DNA of 64,000 nucleotides from Euglena gracilis (lineage: Eukaryota; Euglenida; Euglenophyceae; Euglenales): positions 88,046,482 to 88,110,481 of the forward strand of contig CP154956.1 in assembly GCA_039621445.1 (NCBI GenBank). The letters run 5' to 3'. The notes under the pieces were generated by a model, which worked only from the letters and a program-made list of their open reading frames with translations, was not told the DNA's origin and made no database searches. Below are positions 1 to 10,108 of this stretch, in pieces (the first letter of the stretch is position 1; every line of letters starts with the position of its first letter). The translations under genes and the position numbers were made by a program.

Positions 1-22
1 CAGCCAACTTCTCTTTAGCATG

Positions 23-185
23 GCTTTTCCTGGACCCAAAATGCTTGGTCTGTCTACAATGCCTCTTGGCTTTGGAACATACCCTGTGTCAATTCCACTT
101 TTCCTGTATTATGGCGTGTCAAGGACAAGGGGCAGAACCAGGCTTCTGCTTAAAGGTTCTCAGTATCGCCCACAGGGGGGGTCAA
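23..185. repeat. Dispersed repeat, copy at the left edge
   Basis: The stretch beginning CCTGGACCCAAAATGCTT and running through TTCCACTTTTCCTGTATT and GTGTCAAGGACAAGGGG recurs in the same order at 61566-61745. The two copies lie 61 kb apart, have small indels, and both run into a CAGGC..CTTCTGCT segment. The open frames across it are not protein-like. No function is assigned. Confidence 0.75.
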
Positions 186-414
186 CTGCAGCTAGTCCAA
201 ATTTGGCTGACGGAAATCCTGGTGGACCCTCCCCTCCCCAGGGAAGATCCGCAGGCAGGGCTAGCCATTGGAATTTTTTTTCCAGTGATCGGAAATATTT
301 TTACACCCAATATGGCCAAAATGGGCATTTTTGGCCATTTTGGCCAAATTGGGCAAAAATGCCCATTTTGGCCATTTTTTTTGGACAGAATCAGCCAAAC
401 ATACACACACACAC

Positions 415-452
<38 letters not shown>

Positions 453-673
453 AAACGCACACACATTGAAAAATTTCCACCTCCGGCAGCGCCGGAGGAA
501 ATTTTTCCCAGTTGGGGGAACCCCAGATCCCCCCCACTGGCAAAATTTTTGCACAAGCGGACCCCTGCCGGGGGGAGGGGTCCAGCTGGATCCACGCTGG
601 CCAAATTTGGACTTGCTTCAGCCCCCCCCCCCCCTGGGAGGGGGGCTGGGCTGGACCCTTAAGCATAAGCCTG
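139..673. mobile_element. MITE-like element with CAGGCTTCTGCTTAA ends
   Basis: The left end CAGGCTTCTGCTTAA and the right end TTAAGCATAAGCCTG are inverted copies. Between them lie a CA microsatellite, the AT-rich GGCATTTTTGGCC core, a GC hairpin (near CGGCAGCGCCGGAGG) and poly-C/poly-G blocks. The flanks ggcagaac and gggaggtg do not match, so a target duplication is not proven. Right-end relatives (CTTAAGCAGAAGCCTGAT) occur near 4884 and 10573. Confidence 0.5.
401..451. repeat. (CA)n microsatellite
   Basis: About 25 CA units with one G interruption, lying inside the 139-673 element. Confidence 0.95.
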
Positions 674-1394
674 GGGAGGTGTGGCCTTCCTTGAGAATTG
701 TAACCAGGAACGCCCCCCTCGGCGGCGTGGGCCTCGAAGGCGGAGTGGAGGCGGTTGGGCATTGGCAGCGCGGAGTCCGGGACCGTCAACTGGTAGCGGG
801 TCGCTGGGAACGATGGGGCAGGGGGTGGCCTACCACAGACAGCTCCTGGCGGTATGCGGGTGGTATACCACGAGGGGCTTTATTCACGACCCGGGAAGGC
901 CAGCACCCACCACCCTCTGAAAAGGGAAATGAAAAATGAATGACTGAATGACTGAATGACTGAATGACTGGCTGAACGAATGAATGATCATTAACATAAT
1001 ATGTCGTGGTAATACTAAGAAAAGAAAACCTCGTGGACAGGGGGGGGGGAAGCTGGTGGCTGGAAGAAGAATTCTGGCTGGCTGGGGCAACCCATTAGTG
1101 TTTGTTTATATTACCTGCCCCCCCCCCCCTGTCGTACTGTGACCGGGGGGGGGGGGGTCGTAACACCCCCGTAACCTGCAACCTGCGACCGGGGGGTGGT
1201 CGTAAATGAGGGGTGGTCGTACGACCAAGGGGGGGGGTAAGAGCGAGACAGAACACGGAACAACCCCAGCTGAAACCGGATTGAAAGCGGATTGAAACTG
1301 ACTGAAACCTGACTGAAAGTTAACTGAAGCTGACAGAAAGCTGACTGAAAGCGGACTGAAAGCGGCCCCCATTTTCGGGGAGTAGGGCAGGGCT
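674..1394. other. No gene seen; short GACTGAA-type tandem repeats
   Basis: The stretch holds an 8-bp tandem (GACTGAAT, about 935-975) and a degenerate run of CTGAAAG/CTGACTGAAA units (about 1263-1365). Poly-G/poly-C blocks lie around 1040-1240. No convincing exon is visible. Confidence 0.5.
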
Positions 1395-1590
1395 TTCAAA
1401 GAAGACCGGTTGTCAGGTGGGGGGGTCGACCCCCCCACCTGTGAGGTAGGGGGAGGAGTCGACCCCACACCCACCACAGCACAAACACAAAGAGAAAGTC
1501 CTTCGCACCGAAGCCGCCGAAAGAAAACCGTGACCTAAAATCAGCACCCAAGGAAAGTCAGGCAGGCCTGGGGGGGTAATACTCTGTCCC
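1395..1590. repeat. Dispersed repeat with GTCGACCCCCCC palindrome
   Basis: A GGGGGGTCGACCCCCCC palindrome is followed by a CCGAAGCCGCCGAAAG hairpin-like core and TGACCTAAAATCAGC. The same order (GGGTCGACC..., GCCGAACGCGCCGAAAG, TTTGACCTAAG) recurs at 61198-61330. A shorter relative is at 46030-46140. It is probably a degraded MITE. Confidence 0.5.
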
Positions 1591-2213
1591 TTCCAACTCT
1601 TTTGTGAGATAGTTGACTTGAGAGGGATGGGATGCTGGTTCAGCCTGCCCCCGGGGCTGTTCAAAAATCCCCGAAACCCTGCGGGCGGTGGGTGGTGGAG
1701 GGGTCGGTCCCCCACCCCCATCCTGAAGAGAGCTGAAGCAAATTGCGTTTTCTTTGTTAAATATATATTTTTTTTTATTTTCGCGCAAACGATCCTCGTC
1801 TTGAAATGCAGCCCAGAAAGAAAACTGAGGGTAAACCAGGGTTCGATATAAGGACAGGTGGGGGGGGGGTGGTCCGGAACCCCCCCCTGCGGGCCAGGAG
1901 GGGGGGGGGGGGGGGGACACCCCCCACCTAAACAGGTGCGCGGTCAGGGTGGCCGAAAATTTTTGACCCCCCAAAACGACCAAAAGTGCCATTTTGGGCA
2001 CTTTTTGGGCAAAAATGTGCCAAAAATGCAAAAAAAATTTCGGCGCGAAGCGCCGGAGGAAAAAATTGACCCTTTTGGGGGGGTCCCGGGAACCCCCCCC
2101 AAGGGTCGGTCCGGACCCCCCTGGCAGGTGGGGGGGAGGTCCGGACCCCCCCTGTGGGCCAGGAGGGGGGGGGGGGGGGGGCAAGCACCTATGGTCATCC
2201 AGGATCCCAAACC

Positions 2214-2291
2214 CAGTCACGCCCAGTCACGCCCAGTCACGCCCAGTCACGCCCAGTCACGCCCAGTCACGCCCAGTCACGCCCAGTCACG
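2214..2291. repeat. CAGTCACGCC tandem block 1
   Basis: Seven to eight near-perfect copies of the 10-mer CAGTCACGCC follow a GGATCCCAAACC lead-in. The array is subterminal in the nested element and lies on the exit side of the minus-strand Rep-like fragment. Confidence 0.95.
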
Positions 2292-2484
2292 CTAAGAGAA
2301 ATCCCAGTCATCCAAGCTTCAAGCAGCATGATGCCTAGAATTTCGCAAAGCAACAAAATAAGTGAAAGTGTATCGGGTCTGCTACTCAGTCATGCAACGC
2401 AGTCAGCGACGCCTTGATGGGAATCCCCAAAACCTTGTGGTGGCACTATGGTGTCTGTGCACATTGCCACACCGCACCACATAC

Positions 2485-2664
2485 CTGCATGGCGATTGGG
2501 TAGCGGTCGAGGAACCGCAGGAACCAGGACAGCGATACCCTGCTGTCGGAGCCAAAATCGTCCATTAGGATGCAGGGCTGCCCGGTGTATCCAGTGAACC
2601 ACATTGCACCGTTGCACCCGTCGCCGTAGAGTCCCAATGCGCTTCTCGATGCTTGCAGAGCGCT
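2485..2664 (-). pseudogene. CRESS-DNA Rep-like superfamily 3 helicase fragment
   Basis: A 60-codon open segment on the minus strand holds, in order, an aromatic GYTGQP stretch, a Walker-B-like CILMDDF, and RFLDRYPIAMQ. This is the layout of the helicase core of Rep proteins of circular Rep-encoding single-stranded DNA viruses and related replicons. It ends exactly at CAG|GTATGT, a good splice donor, and is closed upstream by an in-frame TGA. The Walker A loop, motif C and the HUH nuclease are not visible, so it is a fragment. It may be a domesticated or captured gene piece or an old viral insertion; the donor argues for a eukaryotic history. Confidence 0.5.
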
Positions 2665-2717
2665 TCAGAATCTCCTCGTTCCTGCACAAGCACATCTAAT
2701 CAACCAGTCACGCCAAG

Positions 2718-3082
2718 CAGGCACCTATGGCCCTGCATCGCCTAGCACTGCCCAGCATCATCAGGGGTGCTTGGTCCAGAGGGAAAGCTGCCGAATTGAA
2801 GGGGGAATGGCCGGCAGTGGGGACTGCTGGGGAGGGACAGGCCCGCCCGGGCTCACCGAGGGAGAGATCCTTGGCGGCGTCTCCCAGCGCAAACGCCACT
2901 GACGTGTGGGCCAACCTGCTGGTGCTTTGGGGGCGTCGGAGCGGAGGAGCTGCCCTCGGGGGGAGGAGCAGGGAGACTCGCCCAGGTTCGCTGGGGGCGG
3001 GAGCCTTGGCAGCATCACCTCACAGGTCATTGCCTTTGCTGTCCACGGGTTGCATCGGGCGCATCTCGGCCGTAGGTGCCTG
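2718..3082. mobile_element. Innermost nested element with CAGGCACCTATGGC ends
   Basis: CAGGCACCTATGGC (left) and GCCGTAGGTGCCTG (right) are inverted at 13 of 14 positions. The flanks acgccaag (2710-2717) and acgcccag (3083-3090) match at 7 of 8 bases, consistent with an 8-bp target duplication inside the CAGTCACGCC array. Its ends resemble those of the 2182-3284 element, so it is probably the same family inserted into itself. Confidence 0.7.
2857..2915 (-). CDS. Exon-like fragment inside the innermost element
   Basis: Bounded by CAGCAG upstream and the donor GTGAGC downstream on the minus strand. In the best frame it reads AHTSVAFALGDAAKDLSL. Not recognised. Having real-looking splice borders inside a 365-bp element suggests a captured host exon. 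Confidence 0.35.
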
Positions 3083-3127
3083 ACGCCCAGTCACGTCAAA
3101 TGACCGCACCTTTCAGGGTCCCAAACC

Positions 3128-3269
3128 CAGTCACGCCCAGTCACGCCCAGTCACGCCCAGTCACGCCCAGTCACGCTCAGTCACGGAACCCCACCTATGG
3201 GGGTCCTCAAACCCAGTCACGCCCAGTCACGCCCAGTCACGCCCAGTCACGCTCAGTCACGCCCAGTCA
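3128..3269. repeat. CAGTCACGCC tandem blocks 2 and 3
   Basis: Two further runs (3128-3187 and 3214-3269) of the same 10-mer are each preceded by GGTCC(C/T)(A/C)AAACC. With block 1 they give about 18 copies in this element. Confidence 0.95.
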
Positions 3270-3349
3270 TATCATAGGTGCTTGGTGGGGGGGACACCCC
3301 CCACCTAAACCATGTACGCCTCCTTATATCAAACCCTGGGGTAAACTCC

Positions 3350-5026
3350 CCTCCCGTTTAAATGCGCAATGCCCCATAAATATATCCGACAATGAAATCC
3401 AAAAAAAAATGTGTGCGTGTATCCCCCAAAAGCGATTTAAGATTGAACCAATCCCAGGTTGTGCCCAAACACAAGGATGTGCATACACCGCGTTTTTTAA
3501 TGCAGAGGGAGGGAATTGATATCAGAGGCCTTCAAAAAAAAATGGAATAATTGCAGCAATTGCAGTTTTGGGAAGAAATACACTTCTGCTGGAGGGGAGT
3601 TCGAAAAATTTCACAATTTTGATGATTTTGCAACATATTTCCCAACAGAAATTTGGGGGGAAACCTAAAAAAAAATGCCAAAAATGCCAAACTTTGTCAA
3701 AACATGCAAAATTTAGCAATTTGGAAAAAAATATGACAAACTTGGAACAAAACAGCTAAAAAAGCACCTGGGTGCCCTTGTGAAACGTTAAAGAAATGAC
3801 CTGAACTCATTTGACCTTGCATTTCAGGTTCGGAATACGGAAAAATGTGGAAATTGTGAAAATTGCGGAAAAATTCCCCTTCGGACGTAAATTGTCAGTA
3901 GATTTCCCTTTTAAAATTGACATTCCTTCCCAATTTTTGTTCCATTGCTGAACAAAAAAACCAAGATACCTTGAATTCAGAAACATTTCGCTCAGCTTGA
4001 AGAATACTTTCTTCTTTGGGGAAATAGCATATGTACAAAACTGCTCTGTGTGGATAAAACGGAGTCCTTAGACGATTGTTTATAACATGCAAACTGCAAA
4101 TGACGAAATATTTGAAGTTTTTGCGGGCCACGAAAAAACCACACCTGGAGTGTCTATCACATTTTTTTCACCATGGCGGTGTCATGCATTGACGTTGATT
4201 GGCCCAAGGGAGTTCTTTGCCCCCCCCCATCCCGATGCGCCCAGGGGCACAACAGGAGGAAACACCGCCACTTTAGGGGGGGGGGGGGCACGCGCCTGGG
4301 GGGTGAGGTGAGAGGGGGGGGCTACTGGTCCCCTGTGGCAGAGCCCACCCCCTGGGCAGACCGGCCCCCACCGTCACAGACCGTCTTACGGGCATGGGCA
4401 CAGTCTCGGGGGCTGGGCCGGGACCGCGGGCGGTCTGGCTCGGGCTTTTTCTTAAAGACAGCCTGGGAATCCACTGGTCATTTGACTGGCCATCGGAAAC
4501 AACCCACCATGGGGGGGGGTCCCGGGGGTCGGCCCTGACTGGAACTGGTGCTGCGCTTGCGCACCGAGGTGACTTTTGATGTCCTTTTTGCTGCCTGAAT
4601 CTGTTCTAGAAAATCCCAAATATTGTCAAACATGGGCGTGTTTGGCAGGTTTTGGGGCCATGAAATCTCTGGCGCTGTGCGCCAGTCACTGAGAAATAAT
4701 CTGCTACTAATTAGCCTTGCAAGCTGACCCCTGGGGGTCCACGAGGATTTCCGCCTGCCAATTTTGGACCATCCCCCCCCCCCTTGCCCACCGACCGGGT
4801 TCCTACAACCTCCGCCAGGAGGGCCCTGACCTGCAACCTCCGAGACCCCCCCTCCGGGGGCACTGCGAACCCTTAAGCAGAAGCCTGATCTGGCTCTGCG
4901 GTGTCCGCACGGCCTCCACAGTGTTGTTGGCACCCATGGTTGAGGAGGGGAAGGGGGCAGAGGCTGTTGGGACACCAGACGGTGTCTGTGCACACCACGG
5001 GCCATCTCAAAACATAAAAAAAATGA
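3350..5026. other. No gene seen; AT-rich sequence then degraded repeats
   Basis: 3350-4150 is AT-rich with AAATGCCAAAAATGCC-type runs. 4200-4560 holds poly-G blocks and an incomplete element. 4720-4900 ends in the CTTAAGCAGAAGCCTGAT end shared with 10573 and, in altered form, 673. Open frames here look like shadows. Confidence 0.4.
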
Positions 5027-5407
5027 TCAAATGAACAAAAAAATTACAAACCAGCAAACGAATGGCAACCTTGGACGACTTGAGCAGAGCTTCATCCTAC
5101 CACGGACTTCGACACAGTCCAGGTACAACGATATCCTTCGGCACCCGGCAGTTAACATTGCGGAGGTCAGCCCCTCCACATGAACCCCGTACACCCTCCT
5201 AAGATTGAACCTTGCCCCAGGGGCGGGGTCAAATTCAGTCAGGAAACAGTGGCGTTTCTCCACCAGTGTGAAAACTTGAAAATCAAAACCTGGGTGGCCA
5301 TTCACTGGCTGCTTTATCTTTTTTGTTGAGGCCACAAACTTGAGGTTCGTGCACGCTTTTCCCCCAAGCAGTGCCGGGCAGGCTGGGAAACCAACTGTCG
5401 AGGACAA
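5027..5407 (-). pseudogene. Possible piggyBac/DDE-type transposase fragment
   Basis: A minus-strand open frame of about 126 codons is closed at both ends and has no convincing start. It reads GGKACTNLKFVASTKKIKQP, then GFDFQVFTLVEKRHCFLTEFD, then HVEGLTSAMLTAGC and ISLYLDC. The order NLKFV..KP..G, an FDPAPG turn and a later LxLDC stretch recalls the core of piggyBac-derived transposases (PGBD4-like). I could not align it. The frame is more protein-like than its surroundings. Domain assignment is tentative. Confidence 0.3.
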
Positions 5408-5548
5408 GATATGGTGTTTGCGAAGCCCAACACGGGAAACTCAACGCTCGGTGGGCTTTGCCACAATCACTGAAAACAAAAATGAAAAAGACAGCGGTGC
5501 AAAGTATTCATTATTGTCAGCCATCGCGGTGAGCTTTGTTGCGACATG

Positions 5549-5672
5549 TGTATAATTATTAACACAATTATAATTAATAATTATAATTATGTTATAATCA
5601 AGACATGCGTATGATTATTAACACAATTATAATTAATAATTATAATAATGTTGAAATTAAGACATATGTATA
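5549..5672. repeat. Tandem duplication of an AT-rich 64-bp unit
   Basis: The unit (GTATAATTATTAACACAATT..., then AATAATTATAAT, then AAGACAT) is present twice in a row with few changes. Confidence 0.85.
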
Positions 5673-6077
5673 ATTTGTGGAGAAGCAAAACAGCACCGAA
5701 TTCAGAAACCAACACATACAAACAGGTGTGTCCGGAAGCGGTCAGTGCGACAGGAAGAGGTGGGGCGGAACACGGTTACACAAGTACACAGCTGCGGCGC
5801 CAGCAGTGTTGAGGAAATGAGGGAGGCCACACATCGCAAGCGCTTCTATGCACAACAGGTGGGCTGGGGCCGGGCCTCTTTTGAACACGGAAGACGCCCC
5901 GGGGACGACGTGGGTCGGTCCGGGCCAGCTTCACCCCGAGGGTACCTACCCCCCCCCCCCCGGCTCATTGGTCTGACTGATGTTTGATGTTGGCCCCAAC
6001 CAACAGGCCGGGGGGGCCAACTTTGGGGGGGGGGGGGCGTGTTGGCCCCAATGGCCAAGATACCAACGAGTCGCCAA

Positions 6078-6383
6078 CAGGGGATTTTTTAAGGACCCAG
6101 GGGGGCTGGAAAAAAAGGCTGCTGGCTGGAAATGAGCTGCTGGCCGGACCCCCCCCCCACGGGGGGATAGGGGGGGAGCCCGGGGCTGGAGGGGGCTGGG
6201 TTGATGGCCCGGGCTTCGGCTGGCTGGCCCAGCCTCCAGCCGGGCTGGACCCAACTTAATTTCATTTGACCCCAGGGTCGGGGGGGGGGCTCCCAGCCCC
6301 GATTTGGGCTGCAGGTTTGAGCTGCTGGCTGGCTGGAGCCCCCCCCCCCGGATGGGGTCCCCTCTGGCTTAAGAAATCACCTG
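6078..6383. mobile_element. hAT-type MITE, perfect target duplication gtcgccaa
   Basis: The left end CAGGGGATTTTTTAAGGACC and right end CTTAAGAAATCACCTG are inverted. The 8-bp flanks gtcgccaa (6070-6077 and 6384-6391) are identical. The interior carries GGCTGCTGGCTGGA and GAGCTGCTGGCTGG motifs shared with the elements at 12679, 43380, 44794 and 61880. This is a 306-bp deletion derivative. Confidence 0.9.
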
Positions 6384-6567
6384 GTCGCCAACTCCAAAAA
6401 CGGGGTCAATGTCGGCCCCGACAGGCCAGGGGGGGGGGGCCAAATTTGGGGGGGGGGGGGGGGGGCGGGTTCCCCAACAGCCGGGGGGCCAACGCGCCAG
6501 GAGGGGGGTTGGTATGGGTTCTGGTGGGAAATACTTTTAGACGGACCACTTTTGGGGGGGGGGAGGG

Positions 6568-6903
6568 CAGGGTTCGATATAAGGACAGATGACCCCCCCC
6601 CACCTAAACAGTGGCGCGGTCTGGGAGGCCGAAAATTTTTGACCCCCAAAACGACCAAAAGTGCCATTTTGGGCACTTTTTGGGCAAAAAATGTGCCAAA
6701 AATGCAAAAAAATTTCGGCGCAAAGCGCCGGAGGAAAAAATTGACCCTTTGGGGGGGGGTCCCGGATACCCCTCCAGGGTCGGTCCGGACCCCCCTGGCA
6801 GGTGGGGGGGGTCCGGACCCCCCCTGCGGGCCAGGAGGGGGGGGGGGGGGGGGGGGACACCCCCCCTCCTAAACCATGTACGCCCTCCTTATATCAAACC
6901 CTG
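6568..6903. mobile_element. hAT-type MITE, CAGGGTTCGATATAAGGA family
   Basis: The ends CAGGGTTCGATATAAGGA and TCCTTATATCAAACCCTG equal those of the 1837-3338 element. The interior shares the GGCCGAAAATTTTTGACC stretch and the TTTCGGCGCAAAGCGCCGG hairpin with it. The flanks are G-rich (gggaggg on both sides), so the target duplication is only suggestive. Confidence 0.85.
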
Positions 6904-6989
6904 GGGAGGGTCCCCCGGGGGTTCCGCGACACTCTGGGGGGGGATCCCCCCGGGTTCTTAAACAAAGCCTGGCTGGGACGATAGACTTC

Positions 6990-7340
6990 GCTGGCACAAG
7001 AGACCGGTTGGGCAAAACCACTCGAGCAATTCAACAGCAAAGGCGGCAGCTCTGGAAGCGACGTAGACAGAATAGCTTTAAATGAACACGGAAATTCATA
7101 GCTTGGGCATTCAGCATTTTATTGTCATTGTTGAGGCCATCAAAGGAATTTTTGAGGAGACCAGTTTGGAAAATTGTCACATAACATTCTGTTATGGCTG
7201 TGCCACACAACAATTTGCCTCGTTGCCAAATAATAGAACAGCTGCAGTTTCTTTCAATTTCCATTCTGCATCTCCCTCAGCAGGGGGTCATTTTAGCTCT
7301 TGCGTTTGTTTTCCATCATCATGACTAACAAAATAAATAT
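6990..7340. other. No supported gene
   Basis: An 80-codon plus-strand frame from 7082 (TEIHSLGIQHFIVIVEAIKG...) has moderately protein-like composition but no clear splice borders or relatives. Left uncalled. Confidence 0.25.
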
Positions 7341-7349
7341 TATTCTACC

Positions 7350-7900
7350 TGACCTCCCTCGGGTAATTGTCGCATGACAAATGAAGGGGGTGACAATTTC
7401 CCGGGGTGACAATTTGGCCGGCTCAGAGGGGGGTAACAATTGCCCAGGGACGTCAATTGCCTCAATCAAGAGCACTATCTGAAACACAAGTGAACACAGG
7501 AAAAATGCAGCCATGGTCATGATATTGTGCAGAGCGTTTGGCATGCGAAAATTCTCAGCACGTTGTACCCCCCCCGGGCGCTTGGCCCGGGCCATGATTG
7601 AAGGTGAGGCCCTTAGAGGGGCCAAATTTGCATGTTAAGAATTTTGGCAGCCATACACAAAAGGCCAAAAGCCAAATTTAGGGGGGCCAAGTTTGCACGT
7701 AAGAAGGAGGGGGGCCAAGCGCCTTGGGGGGAAAGCGCCCGGGGGGGGGGGTAGCGAAATAGAAGACCAATCAAGTTGTGTCGGCGAAAAAAAAGTTCAC
7801 AGTGCAATACTGCATCTGGGGGGGGGAGGGTGACAAATTGGGCAGCGCGGAAGGGGTGACAATTTACCGGGGTGGCTAATTGGCGGCAGCCAGGGGTGAC
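7350..7900. repeat. Dispersed repeat with GTGACAATTTCCCGGGG motifs, interrupted
   Basis: The sequence holds repeated (G)GTGACAATT(T/G)(C)CC(G)GGG phrases and a GTGCAGAGCGTTTGG...TTCTCAGCACGTTG block. It is a relative of 38800-39000 and 39380-39640. Its conserved middle is interrupted by the 7568-7751 insertion. Confidence 0.8.
7568..7751. mobile_element. TA-flanked poly-C/poly-G MITE
   Basis: It starts CCCCCCCCGGGCGCTTGGCC and ends with GCGCCC plus a run of G, flanked on both sides by TA. The related copy at 39430-39450 reads CAGCACGTTGCAAGCGAAAT without interruption, whereas here CAGCACGTTGTA and TAGCGAAAT are separated by 184 bp. The 39.4-kb copy therefore shows the empty site. Confidence 0.75.
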
Positions 7901-9374
7901 ATTTGCCTGGGGGCGTCGATTGCTCGGGGGGGGGGGGGTAATAATTTGCTTAATTTAAATCATGAGAATGCATCCAACCTTGAAAGATTAGCCTCACCCC
8001 TCCGATGCCAAACAGCGCATGAGGAAATTTGCGAGATTGGTTCAGATTCCTCGTTCCTGGTGCGATGAATGCCCATGAATTTAACCCCATTCGCATCAGG
8101 ACAGAGTAGAATGAACAATAAGGATAGTGATGACGAAAATGCAAAAGAAAAAATAACGATAATGACAACCTTGGCGGATCACACAAGAAACACCCCACAC
8201 AATCCAACGTGCACGCCAGTTCAAGGACCACCGCGGTTGGGAGGGGGGATGTGATGTGATCAAGGCCGCGGCTCAAGGAGAGACCAAGGCCGGAGTCGTT
8301 GCAAGGCACCGAACCCAAGGCACCCAACCCAGCGCTTTTTGAACCCCTGCCGACGGGCATTATTTCTATGCGTGTCAAACAGGTAAAAAAACCTGTTTTA
8401 AATCTTTTCAATTTTATGAAAAATTTTTTTTTATTTTTTTAAAAAAAACTTTCCGCCTGGAAAAATAATAATGTCTGCCTGCCGGCTCTATCGCAAAAAC
8501 GAAACCGCGCCTCTCCAGCTAGGAGGTTGCATGGACGTTCAAGTTCTAGGCTCCGCGGAGGCTCGACGGAGCCTCAGCCAACCCAAATCGAGGACCCCAA
8601 ATCTTTTGCACCTCCCCCAACCCAACGTTGGCCGTCAGCGCCTGGCCAGGGCCAACCGACGGTTAGAACCTGGCGCTCCAGCGAAAACGTCTGCAGCACA
8701 GGGGAGGTGGGGCCGGAGCTCCCAACACAGCGGCCAGGCGTGTTCCCATCACAAAACGTCACTCTCCCCCCCCGCCAGATTCCCTCATTATTTACCTATG
8801 AACTATAAACAAAAAATAAATGAATCAAACAATCAATCAATCAATCAATCAATCAATACATAAATAAATAAATAAATAGCTACAAATAACTATTTAACTA
8901 ATAATTATTCACAATTATTATTGATGGATGGGAAATAACACGCAAATTCCAGACAATCTGAATTCCATGCTGTGATTGCACACAAAAGAACAGCGGTTAA
9001 CAAAATCCATATCCACAAGAATGGAGTTCCGCAGACTGAACATAATGCGTGTTGTGTGTCAGGAAACAGCGACAGGAATCCTGCAACCTGCCACCTATTT
9101 CAAAACAGACACGCCAAATATCGGTTGGAGTCCTCCCAGAAACGGAACAGAGGCCAGCACAGAGGAAAAGCACGAATGGAGAGGTCTGTGGCCAGGGTCA
9201 AAGACAGGCAGGAAAGGCAGACAGGGAAAATAACAGGCTCAGGGGCCGCCCTGGAAACAGTTCTGTGGAGCATGCTTTCCGGGCGTGCAGCGGGCTGTTC
9301 AGCTCCAGGGAAAGAAAACAGGGTTTCCGGGGGTTTCTGGACTACGCCTTCTGTCTCCAAGGGGGGATCTGGAC
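7900..9374. other. No supported gene; A/T-rich linkers and two weak open frames
   Basis: 8830-8880 holds (AATC)n and (AAAT)n runs. The frames at 8471-8863 (plus) and 9100-9360 (either strand) are open but lack clear splice borders. I see nothing recognisable. Confidence 0.3.
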
Positions 9375-9375
9375 G

Positions 9376-9446
<71 letters not shown>

Positions 9447-9447
9447 T
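9375..9447. repeat. (AAT)n microsatellite
   Basis: About 24 AAT units, open in all plus frames as poly-Asn, poly-Ile or stops. No coding meaning inferred. Confidence 0.98.
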
Positions 9448-9499
9448 TATTAAGAATTATCCATCCTGTAAATGCGGCTTTTTAACCAACTCCCGGGGG

Positions 9500-9650
9500 G
9501 GGGGAGGGGGTTAGTGCCTTGTGCTATGGGGTGCCTGCCCATAACAATCACATCCCCTTGGGGGGGGGTCCGTTCCGGGTCCCGATGCCTCCTGACCAAG
9601 CCAGTTTTCCTTTGAAAATGACCATTTTCGGACCCCCACTTAGGCGGCGC
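9500..9650. repeat. Dispersed repeat (GTGCTATGGGGTGCCTGCCCATA family), copy 1
   Basis: TTGTGCTATGGGGTGCCTGC, then ACCAAGCCAGTTTTCCTTTG and AAAATGACCATTTTCGG. The same order occurs at 16965-17060 and 23690-23800. Confidence 0.8.
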
Positions 9651-9699
9651 ATCTCGCACTTAAGCTTGTTTCTTTGTCGATGTGCACAATTGCGCAATA

Positions 9700-10108
9700 G
9701 ACAGTTTTTTTTTTGCAATTTTCTTGAACCGCCGATTGTACCTGGTGAAACGGCAATATATAAGGTTTGCACCTCAAAATACAAGCTAGGAAATACAAAA
9801 GTCTCAAACCATCATCCTAACGAGCTGTCTGATCCGTCTGGAGCGACAGACTGGTGTTGTTGTCTGTGAAACAGGTAGGTTGTACACCCTGGCAGTTACG
9901 ACTATGAGATTTAGTGCGTCCTTGCTACCTCGGTGATGCATACCTCTTTGATGGGGACCGGCTAACCACCATTTGGAAATGATATGATGTGCAGGTGAAT
10001 TAGGTGACGATGGTGGCATAGAAAACGTTCCAGAACTCTGCTGCCATAGACGGACCGAAATGTGTGTGTAGCGATGGAACACACTTGACACAAATTTATG
10101 AAAAAGTG
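9700..10108. other. No gene seen
   Basis: Unique-looking sequence before the hairpin array. A half-unit TGTGCACAATTGCGCA related to the hairpins lies at about 9680-9696. Confidence 0.3.

Larger units (their letters stand above)
2182..3284. mobile_element. Nested element with CAAGCACCTATG inverted ends
   Basis: CAAGCACCTATGGT at the left and ATCATAGGTGCTTG at the right form an inverted repeat of about 13 of 14 bp within the 1837-3338 element. Blocks of 10-bp CAGTCACGCC repeats lie immediately inside both ends, a subterminal layout common in DNA transposons. Flanking G-runs hide any target duplication. It carries the Rep-like fragment and a further nested element. Confidence 0.65.
1837..3338. 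mobile_element. 1.5-kb hAT-type element with perfect 8-bp target duplication
   Basis: The left end CAGGGTTCGATATAAGGA and right end TCCTTATATCAAACCCTG are near-perfect inverted repeats. The 8 bp outside them are identical: gggtaaac at 1829-1836 and 3339-3346. An 8-bp duplication and CAGGG ends are hallmarks of hAT transposons. The left 350 bp match the small 6568-6903 element. The extra 1.1 kb (2182-3284) is a nested insertion with iteron-like repeats and exon-like fragments. No transposase is seen, so it would need one in trans. Confidence 0.85.

Noticed and set aside
2214-3269. CAGTCACGCC arrays as a CRISPR
   Set aside because: They are direct 10-mers without spacers, inside a eukaryotic transposon.
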